Positions 26,028 through 38,900 of a DNA stretch of 64,000 nucleotides are shown here, piece by piece. The position numbers and the translations under genes are program-made. The DNA lies in assembly GCF_024868665.1 (NCBI RefSeq), contig NC_079905.1, positions 7,351,879-7,415,878 on the forward strand. Reading direction: 5' to 3'. Each line of letters begins with the position of its first letter. Within the stretch, counting starts at the first letter, position 1. The DNA comes from Triplophysa rosa. Its lineage: Eukaryota; Chordata; Actinopteri; Cypriniformes; Nemacheilidae. The notes beneath the pieces are model-generated. The model made no database searches. It worked only from the letters and a program-made list of their open reading frames with translations, and was not told the origin of the DNA.

Positions 26028-27676
26028 GTACTGGAGTTAATTCATTAAAAAAAGTATTGGATCATAAAAAGCAATGGTAGAAAGGAGGGAAGGTGTTGAA
26101 AAACAAGATTTCCAAGTCAGAAAAAAAGGCGTTTGATTGGCTGTTTTTTTTAAACTTCCTCCGTCATTAAGTTTGGTGAGAAATCTTACTCATTGTTGGC
26201 CTTTGAATCACCATGTCTTTTGAGAGATGACACGCCTTTTCTCTGATGTAGTAACACCATTTCACACAGACAGCTCATTATGACTAAAACATCTGAACTG
26301 TTTTACATGCACACAAACACATCACACACACAAGAAGCAAACATTTATCAAGTAATATGGAAAGAGAAGACGTAGCAAAACACTCTAAGAGACAAAAGGA
26401 ATTTTAAAAGAATAACCCTCCTCACATGCAGAGCTATTATTCTGAGGTAAAATAAACAGAATCACAGGGCGGCATACAGCTACATGTTAATATTAATCTT
26501 AGCAGCTTGGTGTAAATGTGTTTTCATTTTTCTAAAGTAAACACCAGTGCTGAAGGTAAAATTTCATTTCCTTAGATTCTTATGATTCTAAAAACCACAG
26601 TTGAAGAGTCTTATCAACATTAGGTGGTTGGAACAACTTAGAAGAGATTTCAAAACAGCTTGCCATGCCACTGACATTATTGACTGCGACATTGTGATGT
26701 CGGCATATTTCTGGTAGAGCTGATCAATAAACTGTCGCTATGTGTGAATATGTGAGCTGTTTTACACAAATTAGGTGAAACAGGAGGTGAAGGATGGGCT
26801 GCTGGTGTTTGGACATATGTAGCTGCTTATACTGAAGAAAAAACTCCTCTCAGTCACATGAGCATGACTGTGTCACCGACACAAGAACAAGAGAATCATG
26901 GGAACACACAAGCATACAAATAACCAATCACCCTGTCATCAGTCAAAACATTTATCATTACAGAGCATCGAGTTCACAACCTAAACCAGCATTTAAACTT
27001 ACAAGGAAAATAAATATCGCTCAAATCTCTCCCACATGTCACACGCCTCTTAGTCATAGATGATGCATTAACAACAACAACGACATAAAGAGACAATGCA
27101 GGATCTGTTGTAGCAGCCTGTCACTGTACGTGTGAATACTGTACGACACCCACACAGCATCGCACAATTCTACAAGATGGACTGTGAAAAATCACACTGA
27201 CAAACACACACACACATACAGAATGTCCTGCAGTGCCTGTTGACGCATTGATCAGATGACATACAGCTGCGGTGGGAGGAGAGATCCCACCACCCAAACA
27301 CAGCGTGTCCGCCAGACGCCGGAGTGATGTCAATCAAAGTGAAAGTGCATGACATACTCCTTCGCTGGTGACGTACCTCTGACCCATTCGAGTCAAGCCA
27401 AACGAATGACTGTTGATGCAGACGAGGTTCTAGACGCATCTAAAAATGCAATCTGACTAAACGCTCTGAACTTTAAAACTTGTTGGTTTTGAACAAGCCC
27501 AAACCCTTTAGTTCATCATCTGCTAAAATAAATCACAGGGCACCTACATAAATCAGTGCGATAGGTGGGTCGCTTTGATTTCACCAAGATGAATTTATGT
27601 AACATTTTAAATATTTCTGAAAAAATTATTCATACTGCAAGCAGGTGGCAAGAAACAAAATATATGCGTGTCTCAC

Positions 27677-28346
27677 CCTCACAGCTGCTGTGTCCTTCTT
27701 CATATCCCGCGCTGCAGCTGCATTTTCCGATGGGCACCAACCACTCCCCTTCCGCGCTGCAATGCATTCTGGGAGGACTGTCCGTATCCACCTCCGAGTT
27801 ATTCACACATGTCCCTCTCACCTCCACCAACGTGGAGAATGCAGCTTCGGCTACCGTATCCGGAAACACGGCCAAATTCTGCACGGTCGACAAACACCTC
27901 TTGTAGTAAACTCTCACTGAAACCAGTGCGACGCAAGCGCCGACGTCCTGGAAGGCCAGATGGAATCCTTTGCGATTGAGGTGCCCGATCTCGCGTACTT
28001 CTGTATTGAGCTTCATTTTACGTTCGCCTAAATCGCCCTGCGTGAAACTTTCGTCTGCCGCGATGGTGTCAATTTTGCTGTAGCGGTCCTCGCGGGCCAT
28101 GCGCCCCAGGTCCCAGTCAGACTCTGCGTAGAGGAGGTTGAAGGTCTCTTTGCAGCTTCCGGACACCCCGGGGATGCTGTTGCAGTCACGCAGAGTGAAC
28201 TGCAGCTCGATGAAGATGCGCTGGCCGCCCTGCCGCCAGATCCAGCCTGTCTGGAGCCAGTTGTTCTGACTGGGCTCCATCACGTTGCACACCTGATATG
28301 TACGAATGGGCTTGTATTTCTCATCCACGCCGCTGATTTCCTCCCA
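27677..28346 (-). CDS. epha7: Eph receptor (EphA7-like), exon 3: ephrin-binding domain and first part of cysteine-rich region
   Basis: 670-bp exon encoding residues 49-271 (phase 0 in, phase 1 out). Residues 49-199 complete the extracellular ephrin-binding jelly-roll. Hallmarks are [18 protein letters not shown] (63-79), [37 protein letters not shown] (139-158) and [20 protein letters not shown] (175-194). Conserved cysteines are C68/C186 and C103/C113 (pairing from the family). The cysteine-rich region begins at about 228 (C228, C244, C257, C259, C270) with [17 protein letters not shown]230 is in an N-N-S glycosylation site. The short loop after ESDWDLGR is EphA-like, lacking the EphB insertion. 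[20 protein letters not shown] and [19 protein letters not shown] point to EphA7 rather than A3, A4 or A5. The acceptor is TTTCAG and the donor GAGG|GTGAGA. The reading frame is intact. Kinase exons are outside the window. Confidence 0.96.
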
Positions 28347-29271
28347 CTGAAACGGGAACACAACATTCTGAGTTTAAAACATAAAGACATAAATAGAAGT
28401 ACAAATTTCATTATCAATATAAAATGTAAAGCTTATTGCAATTTTATTTAACAAAAAATCAACAACAGTATATTAAACATCATCTTCTGATTGGCTGTGA
28501 TTGTGTCACGTCCTACAAGCTCGCTGCCAAATCACCTACAGTATATCAAATACTGAATTTATAAAGACTAGAGCATCTTCAATCAGCACCACAAACAAGC
28601 TCATTGTCTCGGAGAGAGATTATAATGAGCCTCAAAAGACGAACACTCTCACGCTGTTTTCCCAATTAATTGCAGTGTAATGAAGATCCTTTGTTTCGGA
28701 GGGAATTGAGCAGTCTGAATCCGTGCCCGAGTTTGGCAGAGATCTGTAGATACAACTATGAGTGGCAGTGAATTTAAACGTATCCCGGTGAAAACCACAG
28801 AGAGAGATCAAACCCATGTACTTTGTATGACCGTACAGCTGCGGTGGGTAACTGCTGGGAGCGAGAGACCCGGGATTTAATCGCTGTCAGGTCCAGAATT
28901 AACAAGCTAAACAAATAACAGCTTGCATTGGGTCCCCAGCTTCTAGCCACTTTTCACAGAAACATTACTACAGATGAATTTGTCCATTCTGAATCCGCTG
29001 TAATGCGTAGTTCTCATCTCAGCTATGATTCAAACTGTGTGTATCATTTTTTGTGTGTTTGAAAGGCATGATGGAAAGATAACACAAAGCCAAACGCAAC
29101 AAATGAGGTTCGTATGGTGAGGCCGAGGCGGAGATACGCAATGGGGAATATGATTAGAGAAAAGAGAATAGAGAGTTTATTAAGGAGAGAAAGAAAATGA
29201 AATAGATCTAGAGGTGTAGCAACATATGGAGATTTGCCTAAAAATCCAAAAGATCAAGTTTAATAACTTAC
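28347..29271 (-). other. epha7: epha7 intron 2 (925 bp)
   Basis: Phase-0 intron between SNG and WEEISG, with donor GTAAGT and acceptor TTTCAG. No repeat element is recognised in it. The part at about 28630-28900 is less AT-rich and looks like unique sequence. Confidence 0.9.
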
Positions 29272-29336
29272 CCCATTAGAAGGATATGAGGTCCAACCCA
29301 GCTCTGCCTGGGACTCCTTAGAATTCAGCAGCACAA
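29272..29336 (-). CDS. epha7: Eph receptor (EphA7-like), exon 2: start of ephrin-binding domain
   Basis: A 65-bp exon encoding residues 27-48 (VVLLNSKESQAELGWTSYPS followed by NG). The xVxLLxSK...ELGW...PxNG pattern is the first beta-strand region of the Eph ligand-binding domain. Most Eph genes have a second coding exon of about this size with the same phases (1 in, 0 out). The acceptor is a T-rich tract ending CTGCAG and the donor is GGG|GTAAGT. Translation passes without interruption from exon 1 and into exon 3 (SNG|WEEISG). The residues fit EphA7 (a vertebrate LLDSKxxQxEL pattern) better than EphB receptors. It is flanked by the 18.9-kb intron 1 and the 925-bp intron 2. Confidence 0.9.
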
Positions 29337-29965
29337 CTGCAGAAAAAAAACAGAGCAAAACAAACTATAACAACAAAACAGATAAAGCATCACGATCATT
29401 AAATCACAATTATACGCCGTGGCTTTTCTTTATCTCACTGTCAGAACGCATACAGCCGACGGCGTCTAATTATAATGAACGCGGCCCCTGTGGACGGGCC
29501 GCTGAACTGCCTGCATCACAGGCACATTAAAGCTGGAATGGGGAATGACGGACCTGCAGAGCTGCACTTAGTGAAATGAAGTGCACCGGTCATCAGCTGA
29601 TAATGTCAGACAGCTGGGCAGAGTACAAGCATCCTGGCAGATTTCTGGCTTGTGAATACTGCAGCACAATGTGGTGGATTTGATATTTTACAGTCATTTA
29701 AGAGGTTAAAACAAACGTTTTACAGCAATGCCATAACGCAATAAAGCCCTAGAGGCCGTTGAAGCAAATTCAAATTGACGTTTTTCATTTCGGCTGCATT
29801 TCAACTATAACAAGCGCTAATGTACAATCCTGATGTAAACTGAATTAAAACAAGCAGTTTTAATTTGTTTCGAACTCTGGAATATTGCAACATGACACAA
29901 GCAGGAACGAATAAACTTAAGCCAGTTGAAACTAGCTATAAAGGATGTCCTTGAAAACAAATGTG

Positions 29966-30127
29966 ATCCTTTAGCTCAACTGGCAGAAAGTGGTGCAAGT
30001 AATGGCAAGGTAATGGGTTCGAGTCACAGGGACCACTCTTATAAACACACCAATAAAATGTAAAATGTATACATACTGCAAGTGGCTTTAGATGAAAGCA
30101 TCCGACAAATGCACAAACGTAAATGAC
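29966..30127 (+). mobile_element. tRNA-derived SINE with LINE-like tail
   Basis: Box A TAGCTCAACTGG (29972) and box B GGGTTCGAGTC (about 30016) are followed by a tail GCAAGTGGCTTTAGATGAAA-GCATCCGACAAATGC, the 3' end shared by several fish SINEs and L2-type LINEs. It lies in intron 1 close to exon 2, antisense to the gene. Confidence 0.7.
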
Positions 30128-30630
30128 AGCAGAGGTCTGATTAGAACCTGACACAGGGCTCATCCTGAAACAGCCTATAAATGAAAATCGCAGACAAGGC
30201 CTCAGCACTCACCATCAGGACCTTGGACAGCTCCACAAATGTGGAGCCATTTCAGCACCCTGGACAGCTCCCAGGTTTAGTCCAGTCCTTAAACATTCTG
30301 AATAAATCTTCATAAAAGCAAAAGGCTGAAAATAACACATTGTATTTTTTTCTTTTAAATCACTATTTGATTTGATGAGCAAAGACAACTACATGCAAGT
30401 CATTCATAGGTTCCAGAAGAGTGTAAATATTGTGCTATGTGTGTTTGAACATGTCAACTTCTGACTCAACCAATGGCGTGAGTAAACTATAAATATTTTG
30501 GCAATCCCATGCACACGGCACCTTTAAATTCATATTACAATATACACCAACGTCTACCTACATCAGCTGCCATACATCTCCCATTCTGCCAGTCTGTAGG
30601 GTATCGGAAACCAAATGATTCCCTGCTATC

Positions 30631-30747
30631 AAAAGTGCTTGGTACTCTTTTGCAATGCTCTCTGCCATCAAAAGTGCTTGTTACTCTTTTGCAATGCTCT
30701 CTGCCATCAAAAGTGCTTGTTACTCTTTTGCAATGCTCTCTGCCGTC
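30631..30747. repeat. Tandem repeat, 39-bp unit, 3 copies
   Basis: Three almost identical 39-bp units (30631-30669, 30670-30708, 30709-30747) built around AAAAGTGCTTG(T/G)TACTC and TTTTGCAATGCTCTCTGCC. The unit is a multiple of three, so both strands show repeated open frames, but there is no sign of a protein. Confidence 0.9.
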
Positions 30748-31386
30748 AAATGCGCAGCCGTGCGGGACCAACAAAATGCCACTGCAGGATGTCGCTGACA
30801 CAGTCGCTGTACTAACACATGCACAGCTGACATGAGCACGCTAGTCTGAATGCCATTTCATTAAGGCCAGATGAGCGACAGACGGCTCCCGTTCAGAAGT
30901 CGAGAGCTTCTGCAAGACAAGAGCACTTGTGCTTTAAGTTGCAATTCAGAGTCTGAGTTTTAGCCTTGTACACATTGCGTTTACTGCAGAGTGTTATATA
31001 AAAAAGCTTTAGAAAACATACTGAGGGGGTGAGTACTAAGTTTTCAAGGTTTTCTGTGGCATAAAACGCACAAAAATATTTCGCAGCATTCTGTTTTTTC
31101 TTTGATTGGTCTGAATGATTTTTTTCCATCGTAACAGCTGTTGCTGTCTCTCGGCTTTTAGGGGACCTGAAGCCATTTGATTTCTGCTGACATGGCCCCC
31201 TGCTGTTCTGAACTTCAGGAGAAAGCCAAGAGAAAGAGAAAGAGAAAGAGAGAGAGACAGAGAGCGAGCAAGCATAAAGTCTGGACCATTTTATTGTGGT
31301 TAAGAACTCCCTAAAGAAAAGGCTGACTGACATATGAAGTGACCAATTGCAGCTTGTTTTGTTTTTATTTAGCAGTGGGTTCATCT

Positions 31387-31694
31387 GAAAAATAGTTCAC
31401 CCCAAAATGAAAATTCTGTCATCATTTACTCCCCCTCTTGTCATTTCAAACCTGAATGACTTTATTTCTTCCACAGAACAAAAAAGAAGATATTTTGAAG
31501 AAAGTTGGTAACCAAACAGTGTCGGCACCCATTCCCTTTTTTGTGTGGACACAAAACCAATGCAAGTGAATGGCTGCCAGTTAACAACATTCTTTAAAAT
31601 ATCTTCTTTTGTGTAATGTGGAAAAAAGTCAAATGACAAGAGGGTGAGTAAATGATAACAGAATTTTCATTTTGGGGGGAAACTATCACTTCTG
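31387..31694. mobile_element. Foldback element, subfamily B, copy 9
   Basis: ATAGTTCACCCCAAAATGAA on the left and CATTTTGGGGGGAAACTATC on the right. The inner GAAGATATTTTGAAGAAAGT pairs with ACATTCTTTAAAATATCTTC. Confidence 0.75.
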
Positions 31695-32109
31695 AAGAGA
31701 AAACAGATGGTTTGATAAACTGACTGACGGCCAAGGGCACTAATCTCTCCATCAAACCTTCACGTGTAAATCCCACTGAAATTATTATGAAATGAGAACC
31801 ATAACATTCAACAGAAAGGATTGTCAAACTCTCACACGTGCAGATAAGCTGCACATAAACACACACAGAAACCAATCAGACCAGTCAGAAACCAGCGGCC
31901 GGCAGGAAACCACTGGCCAAACTATAATAAGCGCACACACAAAAACTGACCCGGCGTGATCGGTCGAGGGTGTTAAAGCCAACTGAACAGCAAAGCACAT
32001 GAACTGGAAAGCCCCATTATGACCTTATTAAACTCTGAGTCCTGCTATTGGACTCCAAAGAGCACTTTCCCTTCACGGGAGTTCTATTGTAACACACAAG
32101 CCAGCGAGT

Positions 32110-32597
32110 CATAATATAGCCACATGCCGTGTTTGCACGCAGGAGGAGGCCTGTTCGCGAGGATCTCTTTGTCAATCTCGCTCGTCTTGCTGATCAGCTT
32201 GCCATCATTTTCAAATGGGTCACGATGGCAACCAGCCCGCTTTCGAAAACACGACCCCCCTCCGAGCCAAAGCAACACGCCGAAAACCCCAAAAGCAGCT
32301 TGGCTTTCTGGGTTTTTAAATGATCTTGACATACAATGGCTTGGAGAAAAACACATAAAAAGTTGTTTTTAAATGTCCAGTCAGTGAAATCTAGCGGCAA
32401 GGTTCCGAATTGCAACCAACCGCTCACTCAACCCCTCCCATTCGAAACACTGCGACAGCTGACAGAACATGGCGAATTACATGCAAGGGGACCCGCGGTG
32501 TATGTATATAGAAATAGCTCATTCTAAGGTAATAAAAACATAACTTGCATTTCTGTCAACAGATCCTCAAAAAAATTACACACTGGACCTTTAAGGA
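32110..32597. mobile_element. Probable dispersed repeat (minus orientation)
   Basis: Read on the minus strand it starts TTAAAGGTCCAGTGTGTAAT, followed by ATCTGTTGACAGAAATGCAA and an ACCGCGGGTCCCCTTGCATG segment, a repeat start I recognise from teleosts. The left limit is a guess. Confidence 0.5.
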
Positions 32598-34113
32598 AAA
32601 GAAAAAAAAGTGAGTCTTAAAGGAACTGAGCTAGTCAGACAGAGGCAGTTCAATATTGTCAGTTTGTCTCGTTCAAAATGCATTTTCTCTTGGAGTCTGG
32701 ATTTAGGTCAAATATAAATAATGGAGTATGCAAATAATTGTGAAGTTATTTCAAATTATTCTATCAACTTGAGTTCAAGCTCAAATGCATCAGAACACAA
32801 TTCATAACTAACGCTGATGTTTGCATGTATGTAACGCTGAGTATGTTTCTGACGTTATAGGTTTCTGAAGGGGGGTGAAGTGAGAAGTATCTTGAGTCAT
32901 GATGAGAAATGTGCTAAGTGGGAGGCAAGCAGGATGTGACGGTGTAGGGTCCGGGCCGGCTGTAGCAGGTCCGTGTGCTGACGGAGCTGTGACTGACAGC
33001 TTCACATTGATTCAGTCTCCCTAAACCCAGAGTGCCTGTTAACCGCTGATGCTTAGCTGGGTCTGAAAGTCATCATCAACCCACCTGAACCTTAGAGCTG
33101 TCACAGTAAATTGGAAGAACTTGCAGGTCATTATGTGGTCATGATGAACTCAAGATAAATACAGCTTTAAAAGCAGCTTTGCCTAAAGTCCTGTAAGATG
33201 ATTTTGAAACGTTGAGTTTGCCTTAAATCTGTGCTTCCTCATTATAAGCTGCATGTCACGAATGTCCCCAATTCAGAAGTCACGAACAAGGTGCCGGATG
33301 AGCGCTGGCATGTCATGTGACCAAGCCAACGAGCGCAGAGTGCTGACAACCAGAGCATGCACCTACATAACCATGAGGCAAGTCCAAGTGATTACAAAGC
33401 AAAGCATTGCAACGACAAGATAACAGTCAGCTCGGACTGATGCCATTCCTGTACACAGAACAAACAGGAAGAATTATACCCAGAAAGAATTACATAATGT
33501 ATCAAACTAGTATACAGTACACACACACGCTAACACGATTTTCGATGACATGTCCCATTTAAACTTTGTGCTGATTGCTGTGGTTTTTAAATGTCATGGT
33601 GGGGATACTTTGTTAACAGCATATTTTTTTGACTGAGAGGACAGTATTAATGGGGCTTTTAAAGACCCCGTTTTTTTTTTAACTTCAATTTCCTAATCAA
33701 GCAAAAGAATCTATTATTCAGACGGAAATTACACGGTTGTGTGCGAGACAGGACACGCACCGACTACACTGCAGGAGTTAAGATTTTCTGCAGAATTTCC
33801 CTGTATTACCCTTGATGTTCATGTCACTGTAGGTTGAAATTTTTCCGTTATGAAGTCAAGTGAGTTTAATTCCTTCGGGCTTGATGTCAGATTGGTGCAC
33901 TGTGCTGGATGGATTGCTGTAAGACCCATACCAAAGACATTAAACCACAACAATAGGAAACATTGTACCAGAAAATAGCAAAGGTGAGGAAAGGTGGTTT
34001 GGTTTCAGTATTAAAGTACAACTCTTCCCCATCTCTAATTCGTTCTCTTTCTCTGTCTGTCTTTGTTAATAAGCAATAGAGTCAAAAAGTGGAAGTGTCA
34101 TTACATAAGTGGG

Positions 34114-34115
<2 letters not shown>

Positions 34116-34187
<72 letters not shown>
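34116..34187. repeat. (GA)n microsatellite, about 36 units
   Basis: An uninterrupted AG run preceded by GGGGGG, in intron 1. It is the longest perfect dinucleotide run in the window and probably polymorphic. Confidence 0.95.
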
Positions 34188-34935
34188 CCATCTTGTGATG
34201 ACTTTTCCTCTCTCTCAATTTAGGAATCCACTTTAGATCAAATTAGACTCCGATTCTTACCGCATTACCACATCGCCTCCCATCACTGCCCCTGACAGTA
34301 GGAGGACCGCATCTCTCTCCAGCACTCCCACCTGTCTCTTTCACTCATTCTCAAAGACAACGACTTCCCCTGCCCTTGTATCTTCGCCTCCTCCTCCCCA
34401 ACTCACTAAATGTCCAATTACAGACACGTCATTAAAGAACGAGGCTTGCATTCTTCTCTCGGGTCATCCACACTCTCATTCATGCACAATTCACGAATTT
34501 CCACCCACACGGATGTGTTCAACAGGGTGGGGTGGACTTATGTTCACTTTGCTTTATGTCAAATAACGACTGCCCCTCTTCATCCTCAGTCAACAATAGT
34601 TCAGTGAAGGACAGACTGCTGTTTCTTTAGCTTTATCCCCTCTTAGACATACTTATAATGCTTTGTATGTGCGTGTCTACAGTAAATGAAAAAACACCCA
34701 CCACCATGACCAATCCACTTTAAACTGTAAAAGTATCAGTGCTGTACTGACAGATTGATTGACATATTTTTTTCACTGCTATCCTTTTCCTCCTCATTTT
34801 TCTCAGATGCTTCCCTTTAGTTCTGCCTTGTCTCAGTCCTTCTCTGTCATTTCTCATTTTATTTCAAATGTGCCATAGCCATGTGGTGACAAGATGTAAA
34901 GAGGCCATCTTGAATACCCAAAATCCACTGCTGCA

Positions 34936-35160
34936 CAAAAATCTGGGGAGTTCTCATGAAGATGTGAACAGGAAAGGGTCTGAGATCACATTAATTCCAA
35001 AGAGGACCAAAAAAAAGGACTGAGTTCTCTTTTGAGTCCACTATGTTGTGAACACCAAAAGGACTGAGATCACATTCGGCTAGTTCACTTTCTAGATCAC
35101 TTTAAGTGAACTGGGTTTGGTTCTTTTAAAACAAACTATATGTGAAAACACCCTCATATA
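34936..35160. repeat. Possible dispersed repeat with internal direct repeats
   Basis: GGACTGAG(T/A)T-C units occur at about 34978 (as GGTCTGAGATCACATT), 35018 and 35060, followed by GTGAACTGGGTTTGGTTCTT, which resembles MITE ends in fish. The boundaries are uncertain. Confidence 0.3.
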
Positions 35161-36227
35161 GAAATAATTCACAACAGGATCCAAAATTGCTTTTACAAGC
35201 AATTTCATAGTGTTTTATTTAATAAACACTATTTTTAAAAATATTAAAGAGAGGATTATAATGCAGGAGGGCAAAACCAATCTCCACTGAGTCTGTTGTC
35301 CAGCCGACCACTCAGATCATTAACACAGCCCCTCAGCCTCACCCATCATGCCGTATCATAAGCCCAAATAATCACTAGCCCCCCCCGCTCCATTATCACT
35401 ACACACATTGATTCCCATCCAACTGATAAATGAAAGCAAGTCAAAGGTGTGTGCGAGACAGAGATAGAGAAAGAGCAGGAGGGGCCTGGGGTCGAGAGGG
35501 AGCGGGGCTCAAGCAGCCATCCTTCAATACAGCACGTCACGCAACCGCGAGATCCATATTCTCGACAGCTGATCAATCAACAGGCAGCGCAAGCAGGCGC
35601 CTTGTAAAAAGAATACGGTCGGGCGAGTCGATGAGTTAGAATAACAGGCCTGTGCCTGTTAAACATCGAAAAGATGGAGGGAGCAATAGATGGAAGGAGA
35701 GAATGGCCGGCTTGTCCTCGACTACGTGAGCCCGGTGGATAGATGACAGGAGAGATATTTCAGCTGTAACGGATGGCGACTCATCCATCGCTGCCGCGGA
35801 GTCCCTTTGAGGCCTGACCTCAGAACAGCACCGCTGACGTCGTCTCTGATTTAGGTCGCTACGCAGAAGATGAGATACTGATCTGAAGTCTGAGGATATG
35901 CTGTAATATTATAAAACTCAGAAAGCAAAAAGTATTTAGAAAAAAGGAAGACACAAAACATGTTGTAGATAACAAACACGCTTTGTTTTGGCATGGATAA
36001 ATAAGAACTCACATTCAGGGCACTTTATCATCATCAAAAAAATACAAAAACGTACAAAGTGACTGAAATAAATGCACAACTTCTTACTGTTCTGCCTTGA
36101 ATGTTGTGTATAGAAGTAAATCCCCCACAACCATCTCAAGACGAGGCTTTTCGTTATCATTTGTTCATCTGTCAGATCTCATCGCTCTCCTGTCTCACAT
36201 TGTCTCGATTCATTTATTCCATGATTG

Positions 36228-36425
36228 TTTATTTACTTATCTGTGAGCCGGATAATTTCAGCGTATTAATCCACAAATGCCTTGTTTAATAAAAATTGGA
36301 AAAATTCCCACTAATTATGCAAATCGGGTGCAGAATGGCTTCCTTCAGCTTGTTTGGGTTTAATTAGATGGCTCTTATTATTGGTTCTTTCTAGACACGG
36401 TCCTTGCGTTTATAGCGACGATGTT
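36228..36425. promoter_or_regulatory. Candidate noncoding regulatory element in intron 1
   Basis: A repeat-free block with a perfect POU octamer ATGCAAAT (36317-36324) preceded by CACTAATT, a homeodomain-type TTTAATTAGATGG, and CCTTGTTTAATAAAAATTGG. This clustered AT-core motif composition is what vertebrate developmental enhancers look like. Conservation cannot be seen from a single sequence, so this is only a candidate. Confidence 0.3.
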
Positions 36426-38900
36426 AAAAAGTCAAGTGTAATTGTGGATTGGTGGTCCTTATACGTTCTGTATTCTTTATAAGTGAAAGAACACAGTTTC
36501 GCTCTGAGATGCAGTAACTGAATCGCCGTGGAATAAGTGAATTACACCTTCGCATACTTCTGCATGAATAAAACCAATCTTTCCATTTTTGTGATCTGAG
36601 TGCTAAAGCCAAAAATATTTTATGACAATGTTCTATATACTTGCATGGCTAAATGTTTTAGGTATTCAGAAAGTAGGAAGACTACATATCTGCGGCAAAG
36701 TCCAACATTTGGAACAAAAAAAATCCTTACACTGTTGACCACATGACCGTCACGTGGCTTCAAGGTAATTTATCATCTTATAAACGAAAGGTCAAGTCAA
36801 ACGCATTGCATTGTGGGATACCGTATTCCACACAATGTGTTCTGTTGTATATGCAAATGTGGCAAATGTAGCAGGCCACCTGGGTATTGCATACAGGAAA
36901 TGTGCGTATTGTGCAAACTATAGATTTAGTAAGTGGTACAGTAGCGTGTTATAATAAACAATTATTGTCCAGGGAGTTCTCTGTAAAGCAGGTTACAGCT
37001 GCTCTGTATAGGAACACAAAGAAACTCGGCACGATTTCCACCATGCTAATTAAAACAAAAAGACACATTTAACCAAAGCTCAGTCTCAAAAACCAAGTTC
37101 TATTTTGGAGCTTCTACAGGGTCAAAGTTCATCCGCTATGCCAAAGGCGATGGTCAATACAACACATCCGGCAAAGGCAAAGGTCATCACCTGAACACCT
37201 TGCATTAATTGCAGTCGCATCGATGCCAGTTTTTCATTTCCCTATTGGTGGAACCATTCAAAACCATTTGAACCAAGTATGGATCTGAAATTGTGCAAAG
37301 TGGGCAGAACTCAGTCCATTGTGGTTCACCACCAGATCCAATGAAGCCACTTTTGCTTCGTACACGGTGCACACAAACACGTTTTATTTTTTAAATCTGA
37401 TTTTAAGGAATGACTGTCAGTTTGCAAGTGATGAAATCTGAAGCGTGTCATCAGACAGTACAGTCAATATCAACATCGATTGCTATAGTAATGATGTACG
37501 GGATTTCGCATACAATTACTGAGAGTAGCTGTCAGTGCTGAGAGACAGAAAACTGAAAATATTTCCTCTGTTTATGTCTATCACTACATTCTGCTGAAGT
37601 GCTCGCAAGGCACATACAATACTGGATGAGATGAGAACATGACATAATACGACACTTGTATTAATCGTTCACTCATTTACCATTTAATATTGAACACACT
37701 GTACATAGTGAACTTAGTGACATTAATTAAATAAGACAACACACTGCAGATTTAATTTGATGTTGGACAAACCTTGCTGACTCAATGCTGACTGATGAAA
37801 ACATTTAATCTGACAGTTCAGACTGAGATTTTCAAAAAACAAAAACCCACATGGATGTGGTTGAAACCGGTTTAGTGAACATCAGACCACCACTGAAGGC
37901 CACAACAATGTTCCCACCAAACTACTAACATTAAACCATGACAAACTGATCTCCTTGGGTGTGGAAATGATCTGCCAAATGCTTTTACGTTAAAGAAAAC
38001 ATTAATCAAAGGTGACGTGAGAAATATGATCCAAGGCACAATTCAACGCTCAGCCTCTGTTCAAAGACTTAAAGTAATTTAGCAACAGAGAGGGTCATAC
38101 AGCACTTATCAAGCGCAGAGTCACGGAAAGACTGCATCCATTTACATTTCTGGTTGGAGGGAAGGGGGAGGCGAGACCATTTAGGAGGCTGAAATGAAAT
38201 AGGTGACAGGCATCACAGAAAGTGAAAAGGAGCGGGTCCTAACCCTGGTTCCTGTGGCACTCTAATATCAACCAGCCCACATCCCCTCTGAAGAAGCCCA
38301 TAAACTAATGGACAGATCTTAGGGAGTTTAATCAAAGCACAGAGAGAGGAGGTCTCTCTCCATTTCGCCACTGCCAATCATCCAGCAGCCCCACAGCCTA
38401 GTAGTCTGCTTACAACTGGCAGTCCATGAAAGCGGAGAGAGAATGGAAGGCAGGGAGACAGAATGGGATGGAGTAGAGGTGATGCTTCAAAGTAAAGGGG
38501 AATAAGGGTCTCTGTTCCAAAATCTAGTGAGGTGCCTGCTGTGTACACAGGCAGCTGCTTTTTAAGACTGCAACATCTGAAACAGAACCTAATAAGAGAT
38601 TTGGAACACTCTACTGTTAAAGGCAGCAACTTTTAATAAAACTTAGAATTAGTATGTTGCAAAGCAAACAATGCAATACTGTAACCACAAATACATAAAC
38701 TACAAACAAATACTGCGGGTAAAATACTTAAACTTGAATATTGAATGAAACGAAAAAATGAAAAAAAATAGGCAATGCGTAGAGTGGACATTACAACAAT
38801 CTTTCCTAATGTAACACATGTTATGTGTTAAATGGGGGTGGGAGTGAGAGGATGAAAGATGTGTTTAAAAGGGAAAAGCTGTAAATGCAGCATATGGAAA

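Larger units (their letters stand above)
1..27676 (-). other. epha7: epha7 intron 3, 3'-truncated by the window edge (at least 27.7 kb)
   Basis: Starts at donor GTGAGA (27671-27676). No acceptor followed by the expected next Eph exon (a short cysteine-rich exon) was found down to coordinate 1, so this is called a single intron. Large third introns are normal in EphA genes. Besides the elements listed separately, 2607-3931, 5183-5866, 6461-8083, 8395-11580, 11870-12500, 13500-14430, 18265-19240, 20280-21150, 23640-25450 and 26040-27670 hold unique or low-complexity sequence with no gene that I can support. Confidence 0.75.

Noticed and set aside
1..27670. Next epha7 exon (remaining cysteine-rich region) inside the window
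   Set aside because: I looked on the minus strand for an acceptor followed by the CxxC...P...C pattern and found none. Reading by eye could miss a short exon; a spliced alignment of an EphA7 protein to this interval would decide.
29966..30040. tRNA gene
   Set aside because: Pol III boxes without a foldable acceptor stem, followed by a retroposon tail.
30509..30835. Repetitive 108-codon plus-strand frame (LLQCSLPSKVLVT repeats)
   Set aside because: The translated repeat is simply the 39-bp tandem DNA repeat, open on both strands because its unit is a multiple of three.
37440..38100. Possible regulatory block in intron 1
   Set aside because: Nothing distinguishes it from surrounding unique AT-rich sequence.
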